This document shows positions 9,501 through 16,578 of a stretch of 64,000 bases of DNA, in pieces (the stretch's first letter is position 1; each line of letters opens with the position of its first letter). The stretch lies in assembly GCA_944388405.1 (NCBI GenBank), contig CALXIQ010000024.1, positions 1 through 64,000 on the forward strand. Reading direction: 5' to 3'. Source of the stretch: an uncultured Ruminococcus sp. Its GTDB lineage: Bacteria > Bacillota > Clostridia > Oscillospirales > Ruminococcaceae. Position numbers and translations under genes: made by a program. The notes under the pieces are model-generated. The model was given only the letters and a program-made list of their open reading frames with translations. It was not told the DNA's origin and ran no database searches.

Positions 9501-9737
9501 CTTTCCCTCATACCTGATATTTCGGGAAGCAGATGATTTGATTTCTCCGCTGTCCCACATATCAAAGCAGTGTTCAGCCGTTCCCACCAGAATACGGAAG
9601 GATTTCTGTTTTAGATTATTTTCATCTGAGGAAAATCTCCAGCTAAACAGCGGATTTACAATGTCAATTCCCAAAGGCGAGTTTTCATCGTTTATAAGTA
9701 TCTCGCTGATAACTGAACTGTTGACTATACAGCTCAT
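6534..9737 (-). CDS. alpha-L-rhamnosidase, glycoside hydrolase family 78
   Basis: The enzyme releases terminal alpha-L-rhamnose from glycosides and oligosaccharides, feeding rhaBAD. It has 1067 residues from ATG 9737, which follows AAGGGAGTG and lies 4 bp after the GH5 stop. The family core shows DCPQRNERMGWTGD (candidate acid Glu at about 693) and TTIWERWDS (candidate base Glu at about 954). The N-terminus (SEILINDENSPLGI, NPLFSW) is the usual beta-sandwich start. There is no signal peptide, so it probably acts in the cytoplasm on imported oligosaccharides. It is co-transcribed with the upstream GH5 gene and the downstream araC remnant. Confidence 0.93.
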   Translation of the reverse strand: MSCIVNSSVISEILINDENSPLGIDIVNPLFSWRFSSDENNLKQKSFRILVGTAEHCFDMWDSGEIKSSASRNIRYEGKPLQPRTKYFVCVIADTENGDKCIAKTTFETGLMDGGYSAWNGAKWIGAPEYYLASDYIGIFSMTSCITIRSGTKAGLVLGANDPRLLDREKNEYLIQGENYIYYELDISVFPARVNIYRVGYHPDDRADIPFGTVSLGGLVTEQNKNLPHNIKLDVTGNNIRLIFDGAEVDFRQVNPLGGNDVVTFPHMCSIGYGVGADSRAHFDGIRLSYLREPSNQFYEKDSLNGFELQGGESRKFSLFKPDCHALPMLRRNFSVKKPVKKARLYATSRGIYDCRINGSPVTDAYFAPGSSHFDRHLYYQTYDITSLLNSGENGIGFTLSSGWWNGAQTFVLGCFNFWGDKESLLAQIIIDYADGSQDIYVTNCGDWDYYGEGPFKFSGLYYGEYYDARKDFIYKDFSKPGFNVNEMKKPVEITPPKIPSFDSLPGFFRTYPPVNYREPQLSGNYFTAVRPVEIFTAKSVSSPAEGIYIYDLGQEIAGVPKIRFKGKRGDKITVRYGEMLYPPLPEYGQLAGRLLQANLRDAACVDTYILSGCENGEVFCPRFTFHGYRYIEISGVDEPLPLQDVQSILLSSVVVSGKLHTDNGLCNRFFENVKYSQLCNFISIPTDCPQRNERMGWTGDAHVFCRTALYQSRARNFYLKYLECIADCQDEDGNFPDVAPVGGGFGGITYGCAMFIILEELNRFYGETEAVEKYYSCMQKYMTYLENKGLPSLDYTCPIDDWLAPEKADNSLVWNAFYGKIAALMSKFAALTGRISDEKYYLEIFNKTKAFWNKKFVDPKSGMTCCDTQGSYSIGLSFDMFDNNVKKAAFAHLDRKVREADYTLTTGFFGTGPILPMLSSGGYNETAYKLMTSTKCPGWLYPVTQGATTIWERWDSFTHEKGFGGLCSMNSFNHYSFGCVLNWFYEYVLGIKLDGEHITIKPIFTGFKSAGGGFETSFGTIETAYEMSGGKVRFSCTIPENAGAQLILPGIEKMLGSGSYQFEFEI

Positions 9738-9741
9738 AAAA

Positions 9742-10935
9742 TCACTCCCTTGCCGCCTGTACCATTGCTTCGCAGATTTCCGGAGCGGAAATGCTGAAAT
9801 CACCCCGGTCGATAAGCTTCATTGACATAATATTTCCATCGTCCCACCAGAAGGCGGTAATGCCGTATTCCTTTGCTTTGCTAACAAAATATGCCGCATA
9901 TTCTGCTCTTGCCTGGTCATTTCCTCCGTTTTGCGCTCCAAACTCTCCAACAATAACCGGCGTTCCCTGAGCTTTGATTATCTTTTCGTCAAGGCGTGCA
10001 AAAATAGTGTCAAGAACATTCTGGTCCTCTTCTGTCCACTCGCTGCGCTTACCGGTGCAGAAGTCGCTTGGGTCATAAATGTGGACTTCGGAAATCAGAT
10101 GATTTTTCACTGTGTCTTTCGGAACGACAAATCCGGAGACCTGAGAATCTGCTGAAGATGCGCCGTAGGTGTTGCAGATAATATTACGATATGAATTGTT
10201 GCCGCCGGTAGCTCTTACGGTATCCACAAAAAGTTGATTAAGGTCGTTTACTACGGCGTAATTTTCCGCTGTAGACCCGTTCCAGTTTGAATCTACATCA
10301 AGGATTTCGTTAAAGCCTTCAAACAGCAGGTGTTCGTCGTAATCCGCAAAATATTCGGCAATCTGAGTCCAGAGGTCTGCAAATCTTGCGCTGATTTCAT
10401 CATAGTTTGCAGGGTCAGCCCTGAGCCATGCCTCTTCACCGCCGCCGCTGTCGTGGTGTACGTTTATAATGCAGTACATATCTTCCAAGATAACGTAGTC
10501 CACAACCTCCTTGACTCTTTCCAGCCACTTCTCATTAATCTTGTTGTTTTCGTCAGTGTTTTGCAGCCAGGTTACAGGAATACGAACCGCATTGAAGCCC
10601 TGAGCTTTAATGGCTTGTATAAGCAACGGACTTGTAACTTTATTGCCCCAGGAGGTTTCATAATCCTCAGGTTCGCCGTCAACAATACCTTCCGTATAGC
10701 CGTCGAGGGAATTACCCACATTCCAACCCAGCACCATGTTTTTTACCGAGCTTTCAGCGTCCTCAAATTCCTCTGCGGAAAAAGTTCCGATGTGGGGGTT
10801 GGCTTGGGTTGTGTTTTCACTTAAGTTGTCTGAAGCATTGCTTTCACTTGCCTGACTGTTTTCAGTACTTTGACAGGAAGCCATAGTTACTATTCCCGTA
10901 CAGCAAATCAGCAAAGCCAATACTTTTTTAATCAT
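9742..10935 (-). CDS. GH5-family glycoside hydrolase, lipoprotein
   Basis: A lipoprotein signal (lipobox TMASC, Cys at about 21) is followed by a Ser/Asn-rich linker to about residue 50 and one GH5 catalytic domain. Features are GWNVGNSLDG, FNAVRIPVTW, INVHHD, the acid/base Glu in FEGFNEI (about 210), HIYDP, and the nucleophile Glu in VIVGEFG (about 331). The family cleaves beta-1,4-glucans and related glycans. Substrate cannot be fixed from sequence, but linkage with a rhamnosidase suggests a rhamnose-bearing glycan. There is no carbohydrate-binding or dockerin domain. It is the first gene of the operon, with TATAAT at 10973-10968 and the shared operator upstream. Confidence 0.92.
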   Translation of the reverse strand: MIKKVLALLICCTGIVTMASCQSTENSQASESNASDNLSENTTQANPHIGTFSAEEFEDAESSVKNMVLGWNVGNSLDGYTEGIVDGEPEDYETSWGNKVTSPLLIQAIKAQGFNAVRIPVTWLQNTDENNKINEKWLERVKEVVDYVILEDMYCIINVHHDSGGGEEAWLRADPANYDEISARFADLWTQIAEYFADYDEHLLFEGFNEILDVDSNWNGSTAENYAVVNDLNQLFVDTVRATGGNNSYRNIICNTYGASSADSQVSGFVVPKDTVKNHLISEVHIYDPSDFCTGKRSEWTEEDQNVLDTIFARLDEKIIKAQGTPVIVGEFGAQNGGNDQARAEYAAYFVSKAKEYGITAFWWDDGNIMSMKLIDRGDFSISAPEICEAMVQAARE

Positions 10936-10967
10936 AATGCAGTCCTCCTATGCACTTGTTTTTCTAT

Positions 10968-11033
10968 ATTATATCACAGGACAACTTGCGGAAAAATATC
11001 TTGCTTTTACTGAAAAAGTGTCCTTATTTGCAC
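10968..11033 (-). promoter_or_regulatory. GH5-GH78 promoter with putative activator site
   Basis: On the minus strand TATAAT lies at 10973-10968 and its -35 (TTTTTC, 10996-10991) is poor. The 25-bp box at 11009-11033 matches 5501-5525 at 23 of 25 bases and sits 35 bp from the -10, exactly as before rhaB. A poor -35 with a conserved upstream box points to activator-dependent transcription. Confidence 0.6.
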
Positions 11034-11229
11034 ATATATTATGATACATTATTTTAATGCAATCGTCAACAATTATAGAGAGAAATCTTTGCTATGCAGA
11101 AAAAAACAGCAGGTAAGAGTGTTCAATCTGCATAGCTGAATACATTTTGCGGTATATTTAACACGATGTCCGAATATATTGTCTTAGCAAGATAAAACAA
11201 ACTAAGATTTTTAGGAGGACGCATTTATT

Positions 11230-12783
11230 ATGGGAACTATGGAGTTTAAAGTTAATCGGGAGACCTTTACGGTCGGCCGAACCGTGCTTGATACGACGGT
11301 GGAGCAGGCTGTGGAGAGGGATTTTGTTCTTCCTGATTACTACCCTGATATTTTCAGGATTTTAAAATGCCGTGTGATACCTAAAATTATGTCGCATAGC
11401 ATTAATGGTGAGAAAATGACATTTGAGATGTCGGTACTGATAAGAGTTATGTATCAGAGCGAGGGAAGCTGCAAGGTAAATTGTCTGGAGCAGAAGCTTA
11501 ATTATTCCAAGTCGGCTGACTTAAGCGGCGAGTGTAAAAACCCAATGATTACCGTTACTCCTCATGTGGATTACATAAACTGCCGTGTGGTAAATCAGAG
11601 AAGACTTGACGTAAGGGGAGCGGTTTCGGCAAGGGTTAAGGTAGTCTGCGAAAAAACGCAAGCGGTAGTATCCGACGCCTTTGGGGCAAACATCCAGCTG
11701 AAAAAGTCCCTTGTCACATATCCCTCAAAGCGTCTGACCGCATCAAAGCGTGTAACCGTAATCGAGGAGCTGGAGCTGGGCGCTTCAAAACCTGCGGTAG
11801 GTGCGGTACTCCGTTCCGACTGTACCGTATTCCCTCAGGAGCAGAAAATTATAGCAGGAAAGCTTATAACTAAAGGCGACGCTGAAATTTCAATGTTGTA
11901 CACCTGCACCGATTCTTCCGGGGAAGATTCGGTGGAATCAATGAAATTTACAATACCCTTCAGCCAGATTATAGATATAGACGGCATTGACGAAAGCTTT
12001 GACGCCTTTGTTGACATTACTCCGTCGAGCTGTGATATAATTCCGAAATCGGAAAACTCATCATCTCTTGAATGTGAGCTTGTGATGCTGGTAAACTGCA
12101 CAGCAGTAAAATTTGAAACCTGTGAGATTGTTACCGACGCATATTCCACCTGTTACGAATGTGAAATGGAATACAGTGATTGCAGCATCGAAAGCGTGCC
12201 TGTCAGAATAGACGAAACACATACGTCGGATACCAGAATAAGCTATGATGACGATGAAATATCTTGCATTTACGACTGCTGGTGCGATATAAACAATATT
12301 TCCTCCAGATATGATGAAACAAGCGGAAAATATATTGTTTCGGGCAACGTTATTTTCTGCCTTATAGGAAAAAATGAAAGCAATTCGCCCGTATATCTTG
12401 AAGCAGAGTCTCCCTTTGAGCATGAGCTTGCCGCAGAGTATTCGTCTGAATGTGCAGTAGAGCCTAAAGTGTGCGTTAAGAGCTGCTCCTATCATCTTAC
12501 CGACAGTCATACCGCCGAGCTGAAAGCCGAACTTAAAATTGGCGGCTATGCCTGTGAGCAGTCGGCAAAGAACATGCTGTGCGAGCTGAAAGTTTGTACA
12601 GATAAGCCCAAGGAAAAACAAAAGGGCTATGCGCTTAAGCTTTGTTATTGCAGCGAAAATGAGGATATCTGGGAAATAGCCAAGAAATACTCCACCTCAA
12701 TCAATGCAATAATGGAGGAAAATGAGCTGTCGGGCGATAAACTCAGCGACTGCGGAATGTTGCTTATACCTTTAATGAATTGA
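11230..12783 (+). CDS. sipL: SipL-like spore morphogenesis protein (DUF3794 repeats and LysM)
   Basis: The 517-residue protein has DUF3794-type segments through residues 1-460 and a C-terminal LysM-like domain at about 465-515 (EDIWEIAKKYSTSINAIMEEN, in part). This is the architecture of SipL, which in C. difficile binds SpoIVA and helps place the coat on the forespore. The partner gene spoIVA follows 17 bp downstream, which supports the call. The start at 11230 has AGGAGGA. It is rich in cysteine (over 20), unusual for a cytoplasmic protein. The upstream 290 bp hold the divergent GH5 promoter and no other gene. I could not fix a mother-cell sigma-E promoter with confidence. Confidence 0.85.
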   Translation: MGTMEFKVNRETFTVGRTVLDTTVEQAVERDFVLPDYYPDIFRILKCRVIPKIMSHSINGEKMTFEMSVLIRVMYQSEGSCKVNCLEQKLNYSKSADLSGECKNPMITVTPHVDYINCRVVNQRRLDVRGAVSARVKVVCEKTQAVVSDAFGANIQLKKSLVTYPSKRLTASKRVTVIEELELGASKPAVGAVLRSDCTVFPQEQKIIAGKLITKGDAEISMLYTCTDSSGEDSVESMKFTIPFSQIIDIDGIDESFDAFVDITPSSCDIIPKSENSSSLECELVMLVNCTAVKFETCEIVTDAYSTCYECEMEYSDCSIESVPVRIDETHTSDTRISYDDDEISCIYDCWCDINNISSRYDETSGKYIVSGNVIFCLIGKNESNSPVYLEAESPFEHELAAEYSSECAVEPKVCVKSCSYHLTDSHTAELKAELKIGGYACEQSAKNMLCELKVCTDKPKEKQKGYALKLCYCSENEDIWEIAKKYSTSINAIMEENELSGDKLSDCGMLLIPLMN

Positions 12784-12800
12784 ATCCGGAGGAAAGAAAT

Positions 12801-14276
12801 ATGACGAACGATATTTACACAGACATTGCGACCCGAACCGACGGAGATATCTATATCGGCGTCGTGGGACCTGTCAGAACGGGAAAGTCCACCTTTATCA
12901 AACAATTTATGGAGAATTTCGTTATTCCCAACATTGAAAGCGATTATCGCAGGGAAAGGGCAATCGATGAGCTCCCTCAGTCGTCGGGGGGGAAAACCAT
13001 CATGACTACCGAGCCTAAATTCATACCTGAAGAAGCGGTGGAAATTTCCCTTGACGGCGGAACGAAATTCAACGTCCGAATGATTGATTGCGTGGGATAT
13101 ATTATCCCCAGCGCCATAGGCTATTTTGAGAATGAAATGCCCAGAATGGTGGTTACGCCGTGGTTTGACACGGAAGTACCCTTTAATATGGCGGCAGAGG
13201 TGGGAACAAGAAAGGTAATAACAGAGCACAGCACCATCGGGCTTGTTGTTACAACCGACGGCACTATAACCGACCTTCCCCGTGATGAGTATGAGGAATG
13301 TGAAGAAAGGGTAATAGCCGAGCTTCAGAGTATCAATAAGCCCTTTGTAGTGCTTATGAACAGCGTTTATCCCGATTCTCTTGAAGTACAGCAGCTTTGC
13401 AAGGAGCTGTCGGAAAAGTACAAAGCGACAGTTATGCCAATAAACTGCCTTGACCTTTCTGAGGAGGATATAAAAAATATCCTTACTCAGGTGCTGTACG
13501 CATTCCCAATTAAAGAGATAAACATTGAAATGCCTTCGTGGATAAACAGCCTTGACAAGGGTCACTGGCTTAAAGAAGCGGTGTTCTCCCACATAAGAAG
13601 CGCCGCTGCTCAGCTTACCAATTTAAGACAAATCAACGACTGCGCCGAGGAAATCGCCCTGTGCGAGTATGTTACCGAAAGCAGAGTGAAAAGCATTGAT
13701 TTAGGCAGCGGAAGCGCAGTTATCTCGGTGGGAATACATCAGGATCTGTTCTTTAAGATAATCGGCGAGGCTACAGGTCTTACTATTGAAAATGAAAGCG
13801 ACCTTATGCCGCAGATTCTTGAGCTGGTGAGAATAAAAAATAAGTTCTCAAAGTTTGCTCAGGCGCTTGAGCAGGTGGAAGAAACAGGCTACGGAATCGT
13901 TATGCCATCTATGGATGAGCTTTCGCTGGAGGAACCGGAGGTAATAAAGCAGGGCGGCAAATACGGTATCAGACTGAAAGCAACCGCGCCTTCAATTCAC
14001 ATGATGAAAGCGTATATCAATACGGAGGTAGCGCCCATTGTGGGTTCTGAGAAACAGTCGGAAGAGCTTGTGCTTTATATGCTCAACGACTTTGAGGAAT
14101 CACCTCAGAAAATCTGGGAAAGCAACATTTTCGGAAAGTCCCTTCACGAGCTTGTAAACGAGGGGCTTCACGCAAAGCTTGCAAAGCTGCCTTTTGATGC
14201 AAGAATGCGTCTTAAAGAAACTATCGAGCGAATGATAAACGAGGGCTGCTCCGGGCTTATATGCTTTATACTGTAA
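12801..14276 (+). CDS. spoIVA: stage IV sporulation protein A, coat-basement ATPase
   Basis: SpoIVA is a TRAFAC-type ATPase that polymerises on the outer forespore membrane as the coat base. The length of 491 residues matches the family (about 492). The N-terminal half carries the Walker A GPVRTGKST (about 23-31), a long conserved segment IDELPQSSGGKTIMTTEPKF (20 residues) and DCVGYIIPSA. The C-terminus ends with the short hydrophobic tail GLICFIL that anchors the protein. ATG 12801 follows GGAGGAAAG; an in-frame ATG at 12780 overlaps the sipL stop and has no site. A bidirectional terminator follows. Confidence 0.96.
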   Translation: MTNDIYTDIATRTDGDIYIGVVGPVRTGKSTFIKQFMENFVIPNIESDYRRERAIDELPQSSGGKTIMTTEPKFIPEEAVEISLDGGTKFNVRMIDCVGYIIPSAIGYFENEMPRMVVTPWFDTEVPFNMAAEVGTRKVITEHSTIGLVVTTDGTITDLPRDEYEECEERVIAELQSINKPFVVLMNSVYPDSLEVQQLCKELSEKYKATVMPINCLDLSEEDIKNILTQVLYAFPIKEINIEMPSWINSLDKGHWLKEAVFSHIRSAAAQLTNLRQINDCAEEIALCEYVTESRVKSIDLGSGSAVISVGIHQDLFFKIIGEATGLTIENESDLMPQILELVRIKNKFSKFAQALEQVEETGYGIVMPSMDELSLEEPEVIKQGGKYGIRLKATAPSIHMMKAYINTEVAPIVGSEKQSEELVLYMLNDFEESPQKIWESNIFGKSLHELVNEGLHAKLAKLPFDARMRLKETIERMINEGCSGLICFIL

Positions 14277-14288
14277 CAAGCTGTAACA

Positions 14289-14327
14289 AAAAACGCAGGT
14301 GTTCTTAAAAAAGAATTCCTGCGTTTT
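14289..14327. terminator. bidirectional terminator
   Basis: AAAACGCAGG pairs with CCTGCGTTTT around a 19-nt loop between the convergent spoIVA and PII-like genes. A/T runs flank both sides, so it can serve both strands. Confidence 0.85.
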
Positions 14328-14365
14328 AACGTGTATTTATGTAATAATAATCGTCAAGGGCAAAA

Positions 14366-14704
14366 TCAATTAAGACCCAAGGCAAAGGTTATGGGAACGC
14401 CGAAAAGCACGCCTGCGTTAGGCTGAGAAAGATCGCCCGTAACCTTGATGATTGCGTTTTTGGCGTCCTCAAGCTGCTCGTCTTTTACGGCAACGAAAAT
14501 GGTTTTTCCCTTCATTGCAGGGTCTTCGCCTTTGAGAATCTCTCTCAGCAGACCTATTGTAGGAAGATTGTCCATTCCCGAAATAGACTTTGCCATTCCA
14601 ACACTGTCGATGGCAGTGCCTCCTCTTACGCCTACCTTGGCAAGCTCCCTCATAATGTCGTCTACAAGCTCGGTTCTTTTGATGATTAAAAATAACAGCT
14701 GCAT
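14366..14704 (-). CDS. PII-like nucleotide-binding regulatory protein
   Basis: This 112-residue protein looks like the small ferredoxin-fold PII/CutA class: LFLIIKRTELVDDIMREL at the N-terminus, a long loop region (about 30-50), then KTIFVAVKDEQLEDAKNAII. The classic GlnB T-loop tyrosine context is absent, and GVPI replaces the usual C-terminal motif, so it is a divergent PII-like protein rather than GlnB. No ammonium transporter is adjacent. ATG 14704 has GAAAGGAG. What it senses and regulates is unknown. Confidence 0.65.
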   Translation of the reverse strand: MQLLFLIIKRTELVDDIMRELAKVGVRGGTAIDSVGMAKSISGMDNLPTIGLLREILKGEDPAMKGKTIFVAVKDEQLEDAKNAIIKVTGDLSQPNAGVLFGVPITFALGLN

Positions 14705-14776
14705 AGTTTTCTCCTTTCATTTATACTTATTTTTAAAGTCTATATGACTTTGATTTGTAAATTTGAAAATGCAGGT

Positions 14777-15748
14777 TTATTTGCACGGCTTAAAGGCTGC
14801 CGCAACCCAGTCTTCCTTTTCTCTGATTTCTATAATCTCAAACCCCTTGGACTGGATAACGTTGAGAACCTCGTCTTTTCTCAGATTGATTATTCCTGAA
14901 ACTATCAGGGTACCGTCCGGCTTTAAAAACCGTGAAAAAATTCCGCTCATTCCGATAAGCACGTCGGCAACGATATTTGCGCATACCACATCATAATCAC
15001 AGCCGATGTCATTTACAAGCGCATCATCGTCGATAACATTTCCGCAGCGAGCAGTGTACTTTTCCCGGGGAATGTGATTTTTCTCTGCGTTTTCTACGGC
15101 AATCTTCACCGAATTTGCATCAATATCAACAGCAAACGCCGAATCCGCACCCAGCAGTTTTGCCGCAATGGAAAGTATTCCGCTGCCGCAGCCCAGATCA
15201 AGCAACTTGCAGTTATCGGGAAGATATTTTTCAATAAGCTCAAGACAAAGCTGAGTTGTGTTGTGCTGTCCTGTTCCGAAGCTTGAAGCCGGGTCTATTT
15301 CAAGCACTTTGCGTTTTTCATCGGGATTAACCGTTTCCCAAGAAGGTTTGATAAGCAGCTTTTCGCCGACGCATAGCGGCTTGAAATACTGCTTCCAGTT
15401 GTTAGCCCAGTCCTCTTCACGAACATTTTTCAGCTCATATTCCAGCCTGCCGAACTGATCGTCTGCATCACGGCTTTTGAGAGCGGAAAGCTCCGACTTA
15501 ATCGCTTCAAGATTTTCAAGCCCCTGAGCGTTTTCCGGCAGATAGACGGTTACGGTGGTTTCACAGTTTTTAAGTCCCATAAGGTCGTCGTCAATGTAAT
15601 CCCAGTTTACCGACTTATCCTCAAGAAATGCGTTGAAATCCTCCGAATCCTTGATTACAAAGCCGTTTATGCCGTATCCCAGCAGCGAACCTGTAAGAGG
15701 TTCAACTCCCTGTGAAGATGTGAAAATATCAACTTCTATCCAGTTCAT
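14777..15748 (-). CDS. prmA: ribosomal protein L11 methyltransferase
   Basis: PrmA trimethylates ribosomal protein L11 with S-adenosylmethionine. The protein has 323 residues. An N-terminal L11-recognition domain (about 1-110) precedes a Rossmann methyltransferase domain with the substrate loop DPASSFGTGQH, SAM motif LLDLGCGSGILSIAA, the acidic strand end FAVDID, and CANIVADVL. It lies downstream of copy 2 of the structured leader and a consensus promoter, and has AAAGGATA as ribosome binding site. Confidence 0.95.
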   Translation of the reverse strand: MNWIEVDIFTSSQGVEPLTGSLLGYGINGFVIKDSEDFNAFLEDKSVNWDYIDDDLMGLKNCETTVTVYLPENAQGLENLEAIKSELSALKSRDADDQFGRLEYELKNVREEDWANNWKQYFKPLCVGEKLLIKPSWETVNPDEKRKVLEIDPASSFGTGQHNTTQLCLELIEKYLPDNCKLLDLGCGSGILSIAAKLLGADSAFAVDIDANSVKIAVENAEKNHIPREKYTARCGNVIDDDALVNDIGCDYDVVCANIVADVLIGMSGIFSRFLKPDGTLIVSGIINLRKDEVLNVIQSKGFEIIEIREKEDWVAAAFKPCK

Positions 15749-15791
15749 GTTAAAAAATATCCTTTCAAAAATAATACGCTTATATTATATC

Positions 15792-15912
15792 ATAAAAAGA
15801 GCCGCAAGGCGATTCCTTAAAACGATAAAATATTCTTAAAACAATTTGCGAAACAAATTCGGAACCGAAGGTTCCGTTAAGTGCGACAGCACTTTGTTTT
15901 AAGGTTATTATA
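15792..15912 (-). promoter_or_regulatory. structured leader element, copy 2, before prmA
   Basis: On the minus strand it starts at TGTTATAATAACCTT (TATAAT 15912-15907). The outer stem is CTTAAAACA with TGTTTTAAG. Inside are AAGTGC-TGTC-GCACTT, GGAACC-TTC-GGTTCC and AATTTG/CAAATT. Then comes AAGAATATTTTATCG and a terminal GCC-TTGC-GGC hairpin with TCTTTTT, like a terminator. A second TATAAT follows, and the prmA ATG is about 45 nt on. Differences from copy 1 in the second inner hairpin are compensatory on both arms. Confidence 0.75.
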
Positions 15913-15935
15913 ACACATTTACAGCCGATTGTCAA
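15907..15935 (-). promoter_or_regulatory. consensus promoter of the prmA leader
   Basis: TTGACA (15935-15930), a 17-bp spacer and TATAAT (15912-15907) on the minus strand form a perfect housekeeping promoter with an extended -10 TG. It starts transcription at the 5' edge of leader copy 2, which argues that this element is normally an RNA. Confidence 0.85.
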
Positions 15936-16038
15936 ATAAATGTAAAATAAATCTTGTTCACTGAAAATGATGTTGCAACTGGCAATTCCGCTGCAAGAAA
16001 TTCATTAAAAAATTGTGATAAACTTTTGAAAAAATCTA

Positions 16039-16067
16039 TTGAAAAAAGACGAAGTGTGTGTTATAAT
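16039..16067 (+). promoter_or_regulatory. promoter of nfeD-SPFH operon
   Basis: TTGAAA (16039-16044), a 17-bp spacer and TATAAT (16062-16067) lie about 50 bp before the nfeD start. Confidence 0.8.
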
Positions 16068-16119
16068 ACATCTGTACATGTAAGCTGTGTATAGAACGAT
16101 AAACAGAGGGGGATAATAT

Positions 16120-16551
16120 ATGGATACAATGATGATTGTCGGCTGGGCGATAGCATTTGTCTTTTTCATTGTTGTGGAAATCGCAACCGCTAATGCGTTG
16201 GTTTCAATCTGGTTTGCTTTCGGGGCATTGATTTCAATGTTTTTTGCCATAGCTGATTTTGATTTTGTTGTACAGCTGACGGTTTTTGTGGTTGCGTCTT
16301 TAATACTGCTTATTGCCACCCGACCGTTGGTTAGAAAAATGCAGGGTGAAAAGTATCATACCAACTTTGAGCTTGATATCGGCAAAACCGCCGTTGTTAC
16401 CGAAAGGATAGACAACGAGCTGGGAGAGGGAAGAGTTAAGCTTGACGGTACTAACTGGGCTGCCCGTTCGTCGGACGGTTCTGTTATCGAGCAGGGGTCT
16501 GTCGTTACCGTACAAGAGGTTGACGGAGCAAAACTGATAGTGGCAAAATAA
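16120..16551 (+). CDS. NfeD-like membrane protein
   Basis: The 143-residue protein has two or three N-terminal membrane segments (about 5-70) and a C-terminal OB-fold domain (about 85-142: GKTAVVTERIDNELGEGRVKL in part, and EQGSVVTVQEVDG). This is the short NfeD form that partners with SPFH/stomatin proteins in membrane microdomains. The SPFH gene follows 27 bp downstream, in agreement. No N-terminal ClpP-type protease domain is present, as in other short forms. Confidence 0.9.
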   Translation: MDTMMIVGWAIAFVFFIVVEIATANALVSIWFAFGALISMFFAIADFDFVVQLTVFVVASLILLIATRPLVRKMQGEKYHTNFELDIGKTAVVTERIDNELGEGRVKLDGTNWAARSSDGSVIEQGSVVTVQEVDGAKLIVAK

Positions 16552-16578
16552 TTTAAACAAATCAGGGAGGTTGTATTT

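Noticed and set aside
12061-13592. long minus-strand frames opposite sipL and spoIVA
   Set aside because: They are antisense to well-supported genes and show no conserved protein features.
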